64,000 nucleotides of DNA from Dirofilaria immitis (GCA_024305405.1 JAKNDB010000068.1:11467501-11531500); one strand, 5' to 3'; shown: positions 31,348 through 45,904, counted from the first letter of the stretch. Program-made: numbers and translations. The notes: generated by a model from the letters alone, not told the origin.

Positions 31348-33150
31348 GCACCGATCATCAAAATCAACTCGCTTTAATCCTTAACATTTCATTTAATATA
31401 TTCATCAATATTTGCATATTTCATAAAAAGGTGAGGATTTCACATTTCAACAATTCATCCAATGTAGTAATCACAATTTACTCTAATATAATTCAATAAA
31501 ACAGAACCGTTCCGGTTGTATGTTATCGTATCAATATCGCAATAATTCATGCTATTGTAACGACAAAACAAATCGTTCAATCGTTAACTATCTGATTTAT
31601 TTATTTTTATATGTATTTATCTAATATTCTTATATATATATATATATAGAATATTATTACATAAATAAATAAATAAAAACAAGAAAGGAAATGTAGTAAG
31701 AATAAGAATAAATAAGAAATGGAAATATTATTACCTATATAAACAGTCAAAATAATAATAATAAATATGATAAGAAAAAGAATATATAAGAATAGGAAAT
31801 AATATTAGATAAATATATTATCTATTATAGTATGTACTATATTTTAGGATAGAAATTATCTGTCTACTTGTAGGATAATTTTAAAATCGGACAACTGAAG
31901 TTTGTCTATTCTATCTTATCCTGCCACAACTAACCCAAACCGATCGTTCGACATTTGACAACCTTCCTCCTCCCTTTAACAATCAACAAATTGACATATG
32001 CGATGTCGATGGTATCTCTACGTCCCCTTTTCCTCCGATGGTTTACAACAACAGTTAGAGCAATTGTTATCATCGTGCAACAATAATACAAACTAACTTT
32101 CACACCTTTTTCCCTCTTTTTCTCCTTTGAAACTTAATTAAATTAAAGGCTTAAATAAACATAAATTTCATTACAAATATCGTATAAAACATAAAATAAT
32201 GTGACAACTATGTGAATGTTATATTTCTTTTAAAATTATTTCAATATGAATAAAATTATGATATAATATATAATATATATTAATTAAATAGACATTAATT
32301 ATAATTTATTAAATGATATGCAGATTTATGCTAAAACAATTACGTTAAGAATTTATTGCTTTATTATCATAACTATTATATTATTTAATGGATAATTAAA
32401 TTATAATGAGTAACTGCTACTATATTGTAAATTACTTATTTCCTCGATCATAAATTAATATCAATGTAAAAAAAAGAAATTAACAGTAAATTGATCAACT
32501 GAAGTAATAGAAGAGTACTATTATTGATATGATCATATTTTTAGATTATGAATTAATAAAAACTAATCCATTCATTCCATATGGATATAGATGGTGGTTT
32601 ATGATAATAATATTATTATTATCGTAATGTAATAATACAAATAGTAATTATGATAGAATCATAAATTGTGATGTTATTATTACAATATTACTTATGTTTT
32701 TAATAGTATTACTTATTTATCATGATGATTTAATATCATATGATTGCTTATGATATCGAATGCTAAGTTTTATAGTACTATTATTAATGATCGAACACAA
32801 ATTGATTTATTACTTGAAATTTCTGCATAAACAATAGTAATTCATCATGTCGAAGTTATTTACATATACAATCAAAATATATTTCAGAAAATCAAACATT
32901 TAATAATGCATGAAATAATCCTAAACTTTACTAATAAGTTCTTAGTAAAACTGAGCATTATTAATTAAATCACTTGACTTCATTGATAATAAGTGAAATT
33001 CAAAGGATTGAAATACTGATGAAGGTGATATATTCATTAAAGATAGCATAGGCATAATGGTTGATGAGCGGAACTGTCTCATACGAATGTCATATAAACG
33101 AATGAAAACCAATTGAAATCGATGGTAAACATTTTCGAATTACTCACACC

Positions 33151-33290
33151 ATTATCGTCATCATCATCATCATCATCACCATCATCGTCATGATCATTAT
33201 TATTATTATTATTACTATTATCGTCACCACCCTCATTATTATCATCATTATTATTATTATCATCGTCATTACCATCATCATTACCGTTAT
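33151..33290. repeat. Degenerate (ATC/ATT) trinucleotide tract
   Basis: A run of atc, att and gtc triplets. On the minus strand it reads as an Asp/Asn/Gly-rich frame (33079-33321). Composition and lack of any flanking exon argue for a simple repeat. Confidence 0.85.
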
Positions 33291-34917
33291 TCCCTCCCTT
33301 TTCTGTTTTCCATCTCTTCATCTCCCTCTTCCTTCTTTCTCTCCGTCTATCATTGTTATTTTTTAAAAATACAAAAGAGAGTAATGAATAAGAGAAAGAG
33401 AGACTAAATTAGCATATGAAAAAAGAAAAAAACTTTTTAGTCATTTTTTATATCGCAACTATTTGATAGAATTGTGTGAAAAGTTATTCAAATTTTATAT
33501 ATTTTGATGTTAAACAAATATTTCATTAAATCAACAATAATAAATAAATAATAACAGTAAAATTGATAGAAAAATTAAGGAATAAAATTACAATATGATT
33601 AAATTAAAATTTAAATATTAAATTTTTGATTTGATTTCATCAATTTGTATTTTATATTTTATTTATTCTATTGTTAATACCAAAAACTAAAATATATGAA
33701 TTACCATTTTCATTACCATTATTCGAAGAGAATAATATATTTACAACAAAAGTACAAAAATATATTTTAGAATAAATTATCGAGAAACAAATGAAAGAAG
33801 CAAATGATTTAATCTTTTAAACTAAAAAGGCTGCAATTGGCAAGTTTGGAAAACAAAAAAAAGCGAAGTAAATGAAAGATAAACATTTTCTGAAATTTTT
33901 CGTTTTAAATATTTAATTAATAAAATAGAAACGAAAGAAAAGAAGGCTAAAATATTTCTAAAATGTTACTGCTTATAAAGATAAAAACTAATCAAAAGAT
34001 ATGAAAGGGAACAGAGAAAAGAGAAGAAATAGTAAAAGAAAATAAATTCTTTATTTATTTTTTTCTAAATTCATATCCAAAAATTTATGAAACAACATTT
34101 CTTTTCAAATCAGATTTAAAAAAAAAAAAAACAGAAAAGAACAAGATCGAATAGAAAAATAATAAGCAATGGTAAATAAAGAAAAGCATTATAGTACCAG
34201 TAATTAATAATAATAATAAATAACAATAATGATGATAATACCTGATAGTAGTAATATTAAATACATAAGATATTATGTTAGCATTCAAGGTTAAAAGTCA
34301 ATAATTGCATGAGAAAGAAATGATAACTATTCAGTTACTTTTGATGGTAATTATGGAATTATTTGGAATGATTATGATCAAATATTTCTGGTGAAAATAT
34401 TTGGAGAAATAGCTATAATGAAGCAAAATAATAATAGAGCAACCATAAAAGGTCAACCAACATATGGAAAAAGGTCAGATGAAAAGACGAAAGAAAAATA
34501 ACCTATTAATGCTTTAATGTCTTAGATCAGAATACAAAATTTTTGATCTAAAGCATTCAAGAATCTGATGCATATGGAAAGTAAAAAATTGATTTACCTT
34601 ATGATAACGAATAATCTTTATCCGTCTCAACATATTTTATCTCTTAATTTTTGCTCCTTTGATTTATGATTCCGCACCATGAATTCACATATATTTCATG
34701 AAATTATGATTCTATTTCATGAATTCGTATGTTACTTCATGAATCAACTTCCTAATCTAGAAACTGCAATTTGAATCTTCTTGGTAGATAAGTGATCAAG
34801 GTGAAATGTATACTACGGAATTTTGATTTCTTTTTATCAATTAACTATGACAATTTTTGTATTCAAAGAAGAAAAAATTTTTAATTTCGAGAAGATAAAA
34901 TTATCTGAATTTTTAAT

Positions 34918-34935
34918 ACAAGAGTTAACTCTTGT
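34918..34935. repeat. 18-bp perfect palindrome in a longer hairpin
   Basis: acaagagttaactcttgt is self-complementary. Flanking gaagataaaa (about 34891) and ttttatcttc (about 34940) extend the pairing after an internal loop. No function is evident. Confidence 0.65.
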
Positions 34936-35381
34936 TACCTTTTATCTTCTTCAAATAATATCCTTGAATCACCTAGATAAATAAATATGAAGTTTTTTAT
35001 CACCAGTATATTCACATAACCTAATCGTTTTAACATGGTACTTCCTATATTAAGATAATGATAATCCATAATCTGCAACATCGAGCATTAAATTATCCCA
35101 GGTTTTATATTATCGTTTCTTGATAATCATTATTTCATTTCAGTGACGAATTCTCGAAGTTATTACCGATTTAAAAAAAACATTGTATTTTTCTAAATAA
35201 CTGACATATTTAAAATTATTGAAAAATATCTTATTTAGAGAGCTATTTAATAAATTAATGAAAATTTTCGAATTTTTCGCTGCATTCATTTACAATCATA
35301 AAAGTTATTTTAGTAAATTTTAACAAGAATTACTAATAATTTATATACTTCGGTTTGCTTATTATAATTATGATAATTAAC

Positions 35382-35391
<10 letters not shown>

Positions 35392-35428
<37 letters not shown>
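35392..35428. repeat. (AAT)n microsatellite
   Basis: About 12 uninterrupted aat units. Confidence 0.95.
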
Positions 35429-35430
<2 letters not shown>

Positions 35431-36697
35431 TTATTTCAAAAGAAATCCATGAAAATGGAAAATGAAAGTATATTCATTAAAAAATTATTAAAAATTTTGG
35501 AAAAAGAAAATTACGTTTTCAAAATTTCTAGAATTATGCAATCTTTTGAGTAAAAATAATTTTCTTTCTCTTTTTCCTTTTTTCTATTCTTTTCCTTCTT
35601 TTTCTACGATCGTTTCTGACCCAGTAAATATACATTAATACACAATTTGATATCTAAAAATAAGATGCGACCGTCGCAAAATATTACTATTTTTCAACAA
35701 CAATAATAATAATAGTACTGAAAATATAAGATTTTCCCTTCTATTTTTTTTTAAATTTATTTAATTAGATACAGTAGTGAATTTCAAGCTTATATTAATT
35801 GATAAATTCAAAAATTCATTTTAAGGCTATTTTTTGCAAATAAAAAATTTAATATTTATGTTATGTTGGTATTATTTTTTATATAATATAATTTTGGAAA
35901 ATATTGTTAAATTCATTAATTTAACAATTATAAACTAGAACTTAGAAGTGTAAAAATAGTGAGAAAGAGAAGAAAAGAGATGAGAAAAGAACTCAAGTTT
36001 TTCAAAAATATCTATAAAAATATCTAATTTCGTAGCATAATCTTAATACTAGTCACTATATATATATATAACAAATATAATTATATATATAATTATATAT
36101 ATATATATATAATTTTTTAATTTATTTTTAATTTTAATTAGAATATCGATTACATCTATCAGCATTGTATCCTTATTGTTTGTTTATATTTTTATTATTA
36201 TTAACATCAAGTAATTATTGATAGAATATAATAGTAAATATTTTTAAAAATTCGAGAACAAATAATCAATCGTATGATATTTGATATCATCAATAATTGA
36301 GAAGAAGCGATCAAATGATATAATTTAAAGCATTCAATTTCATTTCATATATTAATGTGTTATACGATATGTTTTAGTTTATCGGAATATTTTCTTTTTA
36401 GATCAAATGCAATATGTAAGATAATTGATGACTAATTGATGGATTGGAAATTAATTGTTGCTCAAATAGTCAATTAAATTAATCAGATTATAAATATTAG
36501 GATAAACTACGATTATGGAAAATAACGATTCTTTCCTGAGAGATGAAGATTATTTTGTGCTATGAACAATGTTTTAATACTTGATCGAAAAGTATAAATA
36601 ATATAGTATTGCTATTGAAAATAAATGTTGAAAATAATAATAATAATGCAAGCGATAATAGAGAATTATTATAGAACAAATAAAAATGAACATAAAA

Positions 36698-36772
36698 TAA
36701 TGATAATAACAATAATAATAATAATAATAATAACAATAGCAATAAATAATAATAGTAGTAATAATAATAACA
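36698..36772. repeat. Imperfect (AAT/AAC) trinucleotide tract
   Basis: A run of aat, aac, agt and agc triplets. It accounts for the Leu- or Ile/Asn-rich frames on both strands at 36560-36813. Confidence 0.85.
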
Positions 36773-38441
36773 CTCATATTAATAGTTATATTAACAAAAT
36801 AATAGTAAGATAATGATAAAATAGCTTTAAAACACTGGATGAAATATTTTGATAAAAGAAATAATTTATTTCAAGAATCGATGAATTCATATCATTCGTG
36901 TGCCGCATTAAAATAATTAAATAGTTAAACAAAAATGAGATTAAAAAAGATTATTCCCAAATGGGACATAATAGGTTATTTAAAAAATAAAAAAATGAGA
37001 AATGTTTTTTAAATTAAATTGCTCATATAATCGTAATAATATTTTGATAAAAATTTTCAAAGAAACGAAAGTTTTATTCTTTTTGTTAATTACAAAGTAT
37101 GATTTAAATTGTTTCTTATATGATTTATTATAGATTTAAAATATCAGAAAAGAAAAGTTAAAAAAAGGACTGCAAAAAAGGGAGACAAAATTAGAACAAA
37201 AATAGTGGGACAAAATGCAAGGTCATTTTAGAGCGAAGATTAAATTTTACCGATATGACGATAAAATATGGACGATTGATTACAATCAAATTGTGAAAGA
37301 ATAAAAATCATTGCTATTGCCGAATAATGCGTTCTCCAATAATACGTTACGATTGACGAATAAGCAATGATATTTAGCATTTCACACAAACAATATATAG
37401 CAATAAAAAAAAAGAAATGCAAAATATTTGATTTTCATTTGAAATTATTGTTTGTTGAAAGGCAGAAATTATTGATTGGCCTAACTTTCATATGCTAAAA
37501 CATGCAAATTATTGATTGATTTGAGTTTTTTCCATATTGAGGCATATTAATTTTTATTGATTAATTATAATTAATTATTAATTGAAAAGTATATGAATTA
37601 TCTTAATGGAATAATTTATTAAGTAAATTATTGATTATTTAAATTAATTAAAATTCCTCTATAATTCATTTTATTAATTCGTACCAATTTATCGGTATGC
37701 TTTATTTTCTTAATAATTATAAAAAATTTTTACATTTCTCGTTTTTCTCTCTTTTCCATTCCTTTCTGTTCGGAAATCATTTCAAATTATTATTTTAATC
37801 AAAACAAATTAAGAGATATTTGAAAAAAAGTTTAAATTACTACTTCATTTTTTCATCATTGAAATTGATTGAATGAAATTTTTTGCAATAAGCCAAAAAT
37901 TTTCCGCAATATGAAATTATTTTTCATCAAAGAATATAAAGTTTTTTTTTAAAAAAAAATGATTAATATGCAAAAAGATGGACGATTAAAACAGGTTCGA
38001 AAAAAATCAACTTAACAAATTCACAGAAATATCGAATTTGATCGACCAGTAATTAATCAGTTAGTTTTAAAAATATTGTATATTAAAGTTAAGGAATAAT
38101 TTGAAAAGAAATCCTGAAGATGATAATGATATCTACAGATATTTTTGATTATTTAAAATAAAATTTTCTTTGAACTTCTAAAGCAAATCATCAATCGTAT
38201 TGTTTTTATTATACTTTCTTTATTATATCTTTACTATTCATTTACGCTATTTTTTCGTTTATTTCATTTATTTATTTATGCTATTTATTATATTTATTTG
38301 AACTTAAACGTCATATGTTTGGCCTATTTTTTATTCTAAATTATATTAAACAAATCAAAATTTCAATACAAATTATATTATTAATTGTTTTAATAAAATA
38401 AAAATTTTAGAAAGAATTTCAAAAAAAAATAAACTAATTTA

Positions 38442-38552
38442 AGAAATAATTCTTCTTCTTCTTCTTCTTATTTTTATTATTATTATTATTATTATCATTA
38501 CTATTGTTATTGTTATTATTATTATCATTACTATTATTATTATTATCATTAC

Positions 38553-38645
<93 letters not shown>

Positions 38646-38666
38646 TATTATTACTATTATTATTAT
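38442..38666. repeat. Long imperfect (ATT)n tract with CTT start
   Basis: Starts with ctt triplets, then about 65 att triplets with scattered act/atc/gtt variants. On the minus strand it gives a frame with an almost pure Asn run (38434-38829). The frame's upstream part does not resemble a protein family. Confidence 0.9.
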
Positions 38667-38885
38667 GGCAATAGTTTTTCAATGAATAAGAAGGTAAATT
38701 CGGAATAAAATTCATGCTAAAATAACATTTTCGCTGAAAAGATTTTTTAATTGCAAAAAATTCTCGAGAATGAAAAATATTAAAGCAACTCATTGCAACT
38801 AACCTTTCCTTTCCATTTTGTTCTATCAATATTTGACATGCTAAAAATATTTCTCGATTTATTGTTCTAAAGTGAATATCAAAAT

Positions 38886-38949
38886 GCCTTTTATTTTTTC
38901 TCCAATTTTCGATTTTTTTCTCATCGAAAATTGGAGAAAAATAAAAGGC
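38886..38949. repeat. 28-bp near-perfect inverted repeat
   Basis: Arms 38886-38913 and 38923-38949 pair throughout except for one extra T in the left arm, with a 9-nt loop. The arms begin gccttttattttttctcc. It is one of three long hairpins in this gene-free zone and the adjoining BAR gene. Confidence 0.85.
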
Positions 38950-39974
38950 GAAGAAAAAGAGGGTGTGATAAATTTTTGTAACAAATTTTAAGAACGATCA
39001 AAATATCTTCAAAATAATAATAATAATAAATTAAGTGAAAACAATGATAATGATAGTAAAGAAAGTGATAGTTATGATAATAATAATAATAATATTTCGA
39101 AAAAGTATTGTCAAGATAAAATAAAATAATAATAATAAGAATAATGAAAATTATAAATTTTGATCTTTCTTTTTCAAAATTTGCAAATTTACTTATATAT
39201 AAATTTTGATAAATATTTTTGAATTTCATGCATAAATTACTGTATAAAACGATCGAGAATTTAATATGATGAATTATTGTTATATTAATTTAATTGTTAG
39301 TAAGTGTTGTGTTGCCGTAATTGTTTGATGAGAATTTTTTAAATATGAGCGAGCAAAGTTAGTACTCATACTCATATATCATTTTTTCAATAGTCGGAAA
39401 GAATGGAAATAAATAAAATCTAATATCGATTATCGAAGAAATGAAAGTGATTAGAATCAATTATTATTATTATTATTAATATTGGTAGCAAAGTGTGTAT
39501 TAAAATATATTTAATTTAAATTATAATTTTATAACATCTTATTTTGCATCATTGAAATTAAAGTTTTCTTTATCTTTCCTTTTATTGATTTATATATAAA
39601 TTAGAAATTTATAATTGCATTCTTTGATAAATTTAAATTATTTTTTAAATTAAAAAAATTATTTCGAATAATGGCAAAATACAATGGTAAGTGTTTAATA
39701 TTGCATAAATTTATTAATATTCGACAGAGAAAAAAATTTAGAAATATAAACTTTTATGCAATTTAAATTTAAAATTAATAATAATAAGCAAAAAGATAGA
39801 AGAGTTTGAATTAGAATAAATGGAATAAAAGAGAATAAGTTTAAACAGTTCGTAAAAATAATGTTATAAAGAGAAGAGAAGGATGAAAAAGAAAGAAATG
39901 ATTAAAATAGTCTGTAAGAAATCTTCATTGATTATTTCTAAACGAATAATATTTTCATTTTAAAAATTGGCGGT

Positions 39975-41965
39975 ATGCGACGATTCTGGTCTAGATTTGC
40001 TGATCGCTCGAGTAATTTGGAAAAAACACAAATGAGTCCGGAATTCCTTGATCTGACAAAGAAATATGATGCTTACAAAGAAAGTAATGATGCACTTGTC
40101 GAGAAATTAGAAGCATGCATTCAACAAAACAAGAACATCATTGCTAGTGGCAAAGTAAATAATTTTTCTTAAACTTTACTTTTTTAGGAGAAGAAAAGAT
40201 ATGAGGAAAAATAAGAAATATAAAGGAGAATAAATATAAAAAATTGACAATTTGTGAAATATTAAAATTTAGCATCAAATATTAATTTGGTAAATGAAAT
40301 ATTTCCTCAATAAGTGTAATTTTGATAAAATATGCATATGTAATTTATTTATTAAAATTTCGCTTAGAAAAATTTTAATAAATAAATTATTGGCTTATTT
40401 GTTAAGTAAATTCTAATACAATAAAGAATAATATTGTAGATTATTGATGCACCAAATGAAAACCCATATGAAAAGCTTTCAAATTCATTCTTTTTATTAT
40501 TCAACTGTTTACCATCTGATAAGCATTCAAATATTCAATCTCTGATATCTATTACACAAAATTTAGCCAAAGTACAACGTGAAAATCAGGTGGATTACTT
40601 TTTCCTTTATGCATCTCTTAAAATATTACCATAAATGTATTTTGTGGATTATGTATTTGAAATATTTTTTCGAACGTACAAACGATTTTGAAGGGAATTT
40701 TTAATTTATTATAAATATATGTAAAATAACTTTTTGATATGATATCAGTCATATTAACGAATTCAATTGTAATCTGATAATTACTTATCTCGTTTATTAT
40801 TTTCTTTTGCTTAAATTTCTTTTCGTTTTCTTTCAATAATTTTTATCATTTCTCGAAGAAATTAAATTTCTTCGAGAAAGTATTTATTAGAATTAAATTT
40901 TTCTAATAAATACTTTCTCGAAAATTTGAACAATTTTTGAATTTTTCAAAAATTTCAATAAATTTTAGGGAATATTATTAATTCAAAACAGTAGCCTATT
41001 TTATATCTTTTGAAAAAAGGAATGCTTAATAATTTAAAATTTCTTAAATATATTAATGCTTTTTTCGTTTAGTTAAATGGACGTAAAGCAATCCGACATC
41101 TACGACGATTTTTCACAATTGAATATAAAGAATTAATGGATGAACGAACAAAATTGGAAAAGTATGTGAGTGAAGCAATTTATTAGTATATTTGTTCAGA
41201 AATTAAGTATATCATTTCGAAGAAGTGTTAAGAAATGTGTCCATAAATGATATGATTATATTTCGACGCAACTTAGGCCTTTTCATTATCACATCAATTA
41301 ATTATTTTAAACTTTTAAATTTTGAATTATTATATTCGCACTGATCATTTGAAGTTTGCTAGGTTAGCAAATTCATCATAGACATTCAATATGAAATTAT
41401 ATGCTTAATGGTAATGAAATGCGCGAAATTGTCCAGTAAATAATCTAAACAATATTATTGATCGCTTCTTTAAATAGATCAATCATATTTGAACTATATT
41501 ATTAACTAAATTATTACGCTCGCTCACGAAAGTGGCAAAACGTAAATTACGTACGTGATCGCTTTTTCTCTCTAAGAGCACGTACACATATGGATCGTAT
41601 GAAATATGAAGTGAAAACATCAAATACAACGGAAAAGATTGAGAAATATGCTGTACTTTATGAGCAAGCCGTTGAAGAATTTGATGCACAAGCATGTCGT
41701 ACTATCATTTTGCTCAATCAATTACCCAAAATTCAAATGGTTCATTTGGTATGACGTGGCATCAATGCAAATTTTATTTTTTTTCTTAAATTTATATGTT
41801 AATAATAATAATTTAATGATTTAATGAAAATAGCAATTCTTTTGTTTCTTTCAAATATTGCTACTTGTAAACAATTTTTAGAAAGATATTATGGAATTTT
41901 GGTCAATTCTTCATGAATATCATCAAGAAAGTGTACGATGTATTGATATAAAATCGATAGAATGA
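39975..41965 (+). CDS. Small BAR-domain protein
   Basis: Five exons, all phases matching and no frame break: 39975-40154, 40440-40589, 41073-41161, 41577-41748, 41882-41965 (224 aa). It starts MRRFWSRFADRSSNLEKTQM. It is almost entirely helical and charged, with PEFLDLTKKYDAYKESNDAL near the start and EKIEKYAVLYEQAVEEFDAQ about residues 155-175. Then comes the BAR-like end LLNQLPKIQMVHLKDIMEFW ... YHQESVRCI. Length and pattern fit a stand-alone BAR domain that dimerises and binds curved membranes. There is no SH3 or PH domain. I cannot place it in a named subfamily. The ATG follows an AT-rich leader with no other in-frame ATG nearby. It converges on the NAXD gene. Confidence 0.78.
40849..40922. 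repeat. Two overlapping perfect inverted repeats sharing one arm
   Basis: Repeat one: arms 40849-40863 and 40865-40879 (tttctcgaagaaatt, 1-nt loop). Repeat two: arms 40871-40892 and 40901-40922 (22 bp each, starting ttcgagaaagtatttatt, 8-nt loop). The shared segment 40871-40879 can pair either way, so the RNA could switch between two hairpins. It lies in intron 2 of the BAR gene. Confidence 0.88.
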
Positions 41966-42621
41966 ATAAATAATCAATGATAATGATGAATGCTCAAAAT
42001 TTTGCTCTAAAAAATTAAAATTTCATAATGATAAAATCAAATCCGTTATGTGCTTTAAAAGTATATTTCAAATTGCCTTAATATGCATGTAATGATAAAT
42101 AATGAAAAAGAGAAAAAAATGCTTTTATTTTCATCTTGCTTAATCAGCAATTACTCACTATTAAAATGTTTTATTGAGAGGTTTCGAATTATTTAAAATT
42201 TTTAAATAATTCAGTAAGAAAACTGAAAATTCTGTCTATTGCAAAATTTACACATCACATATTGGAATGCGTTAAAGATTCTAATTTATAATGTATGAAT
42301 CGTCATTCCTTATACAGAATCTTGGGGTTTAAATGAATTTTCAATTGACAACATAAAAAGATATTTGCAAGATATTCTATGAAGAACATTCTTAAAAATC
42401 GAGATTTGATACAACTCTGTTACTTGAATTATACAAACTTTTTAAATTTCATGAGTGTTCAATTTTTGCAATATATCATAAAAGTTTGCCTTTCGCAATA
42501 TATCATAAAATTTGGAAGAATCACATGATAGTGTTCAATATTCCCTTTGAATTTTAGAATCCTATCTATACATTAATGTACAAAAGTAAGAGTAGCAATT
42601 TCAATTTTAACAAGATTATAT
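41966..42621. other. Tail-to-tail region, BAR gene / NAXD
   Basis: Holds both 3' UTRs. AT-rich, with no exon-like frame. A short motif (gcaatatatcataaaa) occurs twice near 42468 and 42496. Confidence 0.55.
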
Positions 42622-45600
42622 TTATGGCTCACAAAGTCTTATCAGTCCCGGTATTTCGGCAATCATATCACTGGCTGTAGACGATCTCCCATTTCTTTCG
42701 AAAGATACTTTTGCAGCCCATCGAATAAGTTGACTAGCAGCAATACCAGCAGAAATCATTGGCTTCAAATCATTTTTCCTGATGAAAAATAAATCATACA
42801 TTTAGATAAATACTTGATGAAAAAAAAACTAAAAGAGAAAATTTGTAGGAATTTGATAAATACATAAAAATACTTAATGATTGCAATTTATTTACGAAGA
42901 GACGGTATTTCAACGAAGAGACGGTATTTCAATAATAGCTTTTCAAAGCTATTTAGGAGATTCTTATGACATCCATAATATTCTTTTGACTTTTCCATTG
43001 TTACTTCCCACAGCAGTACTGAGTAAAAGTGACCAAAGTGATCAAAGAGATGATGCTTCATTTTTGAACAACACATAAGCTGATTATCTGGTTAATTATC
43101 AGTACAATAGCGTATAACAATGTTTGTAAAATAACAACAATAATAATTACCGGAGAGCCCAGTACGAGAAAATAGCCAATGCACCATTAAGCAAATCTCC
43201 TTGTCCACCACAACGTCTTGGGGAACCAACTGATTCTTCTCGATAAACTAAAGTGGAAGTCTCTTTTTAACTCTAACTTATTTAATAACGTTTTTATTAT
43301 GAATAATCCTAGCTATTAGTTTGCAGCAAATTCCAATATGCATCAACTTTAGAACAAAGTTTCCTAACTTCGTTCAAAGCCTTTTGTTTTGTTGTCAGCA
43401 ATATAAAATTTCAGGGGCTCTACTATTTCCGTTGAAAGTCTCATTTACTTCGATTATCAAACCAAACTTTGATGTTCAACTTACTAATATACTTATTATT
43501 TTGGAAACCATGATTTGATAGACAAAAGACGATTGTTAGAGCATCCCGAATTCTTCTACAGTTGAAAACATAAAGCGAGATAATTTGTACTTACGTTCCT
43601 CTCCATTAGTAATTATATCGTGAGGCCCTTTTGAAGTATTGTACAACCAGTATGATTAGCCAGTTGCCATGCTGCCTCACCAGAATCAATTTTCCTCTGT
43701 CAATCTTGTCTATTTTGAAAGCTGATTGATAAAGACGACTGAACTCTGAGTGGTTTGGAGTCAATATTGCTTGTTCATAACCTTGAATAATGTCCAAATT
43801 CTTGGCCAGTAAAAATAAACCATCCTAAATTATGAAAAATTAATGATATTAACTTGATCATAGACTATAGTAATTATTCCATTAGTTGACTGATTCGAAA
43901 TTGTTGAAATGAATAGCAGTTATAAAAGAACAAATAATATACACAACATACAGCGGAAAAGGATCAATATAAGATCAATCAAAAAATAATAAAACCTTGC
44001 TGAATAAGCCTTATCAGTTTAACAATTGCAAAAAAAATGCTTAATAATTAAACATAGAGATCAACAATAATAAGACATTCTTTTCTTTTTCTTTTTTTTT
44101 TGGATTTCTTAGTGAATAAACTATTGTTGAACATAAAACAACATTTCCCATTATTATTTTATTAACTCAACAAATGAGTCTCAAATTAAGGTATTAATAT
44201 TATTCTATTTAAAAAAAAAAGCGTACCGCGTCCACAATGATAGGTATATTTTTTTCTAGCTGATTCAATTACAAATTCTACAACCGATAATGTTTTCTCC
44301 TCTCTTCCAAGACCTGGCCCTAGGACAAATGCATCAATACGATATAATGATTCTGCAATTGTGTCCTTATCGTAGGATGGATGTACCATTAACTCTGGAC
44401 TGTATCCTTTGATTACATTTGCTGCATCAGCTGGACAAAATACATGCACCATATCACATCCCTATAAAAAATAAGGTTTCAAAACTATATTTTTAATCAA
44501 TAGAGGATAAAGAAATTTAACAAGGTAAAGTAAGAATAAAAATAAGAAAATAAAAAAATGAAACTTTTAATTTAAACAAGCAAATATTTGATGAATTATA
44601 TAAGATCAAATGTGATATAGTCCTCTTAGTCATTGAGATCTTGAAAATTTCTTCTCTATGTCATATTTGACTTCTTTCGATAAATTTAAGTTATTCTCTT
44701 CAAGAATAGAAATGGAATAGGGCTATTTTCAATTAATAACAAGGAAGAATGATAAAAAAAGAAAAATCTGAACAACAAAAATCGAAGAATAAATATCAAA
44801 TCTCTGGATGGAAAGAATAATAATTAAATAGAATTAATTGACTGAGTAAATGATAAAAGTAAGTGAAAAGTCATTAAATTAATAAATAAGAGTATAAAAA
44901 CATGCGAATAGTATGATACCACTTTGAGTGCAGTGATAGCCGAAAAATATGGTGCTCCGGCATAAACCAGTGAACCACCGACAACACCAATACGTCCACA
45001 TTCACCCTTCTTCAAATTACCATTCAGCGGTGGAAGAAGTTCTTGCACCGACGTTAAAGCTGCTGAAAAAATTCAAGAATTGCCATATGTTTTTAAACTC
45101 AAATTTTCTCCATCAAAGATCTCCAATATTTTTCCTTGATTTCACCAAAAGTGCTAACAATTCCAAATTCCCAATATTTATATGTCCATTGATGTTTCGC
45201 ATGCAGTCGATAGAATGGAGAATTCTAAAATTGTGATACCAAACAGTATAGTTTTACTGCATGCGTAAACAAGCTTCGTTTTTCATGTTAAATTTAGTAT
45301 TTAGAAATTTTTAAACTTAAAAAGAGTGAAATTTTACAGAAAGAAATAATGTAATTTGACAAATATCGAAGTTTATTCAAAAGAAAAAATTCCCTTGCGA
45401 TGATTGAAAAACCGATGAATAAATAAGCTTTAGTAGGAACAAATGAGGTACATCAATTATCACAAAGGTCATCGGAACCATTTTAGAAAGAAAAGAAAAG
45501 TTAAACCAGGACAATGACCCTGATCTAATAATAATATCAATAATTATTATTTTATCAACTGATATATTAAATAGGTTAGGTATTTAATAACGCCAATTAC

Positions 45601-45904
45601 AGCAATTAATTACTTGACTTGAATATTAGAATAATCGCAAAACTTCCACATAATCATCCATCACTATCAAATAATTATATGTTTCAGTGTGAGAAACGAC
45701 GAATAGATATCAATAATTCAAATAAAAACTTACTAAAACGATGAGTTGAGAAGGAACAGAAATGATTTGAATGACTTACACAGTTTAAAAGGAAACTATG
45801 TCGTTCGAATAATTTTTTAATTCAAATTATTGAATCTTGTATTACTCACATGTGACATTCAAGTGCTTCAAAGTTTTCGGAACATGATATGGTAGCAGCG
45901 GCAT
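42622..45904 (-). CDS. naxd: ATP-dependent (S)-NAD(P)H-hydrate dehydratase
   Basis: Repairs the damaged cofactors NADHX and NADPHX using ATP. Exons in transcript order: 45850-45904, 44920-45062, 44227-44461, 43595-43824, 43151-43247, 42622-42778. Restored length is about 305 aa. Ribokinase-fold landmarks: GRIGVVGGSLVYAGAPYFSA, VHVFCPADAANVIKGYSPEL, GPGLGR, LTPNHSEFSRLY and the catalytic RRCGGQGDLLNGALA. The end is SSTASDMIAEIPGLIRL, as in NAXD. The first exon (MPLLPYHVPKTLKHLNVT) joins in matching phase and is short; a mitochondrial leader is not obvious. Frame breaks as given: one extra base in the T run 44249-44255, and missing bases at 43690-43693 and about 43625-43628. The family is clear despite these. 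Confidence 0.92.
42894..42931. repeat. 19-bp exact tandem duplication in NAXD intron
   Basis: acgaagagacggtatttca occurs twice back to back at 42894 and 42913, in the last intron of the NAXD gene. Confidence 0.9.

Larger units (their letters stand above)
31348..39974. other. About 8.6 kb without a recognisable gene
   Basis: Strongly AT-rich, with many imperfect ATT/AAT/ATC tracts, TA runs (31630-31650, 36057-36112) and hairpins. A segment of higher GC at about 31910-32110, pyrimidine-rich on the plus strand, may be a promoter for the minus-strand exon at 31347. The longest frames translate repeats into Asn or Asp tracts. I found no exon with family similarity on either strand. Confidence 0.6.

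Noticed and set aside
33079..33321. 80-codon minus-strand Asp/Asn/Gly-rich frame
   Set aside because: It comes from a degenerate ATC/ATT repeat; the residues outside the repeat show no family features.
38434..38829. 131-codon minus-strand frame with a long asparagine run
   Set aside because: It is the translation of an (ATT)n tract; no flanking exon, family match or normal codon use supports a protein.
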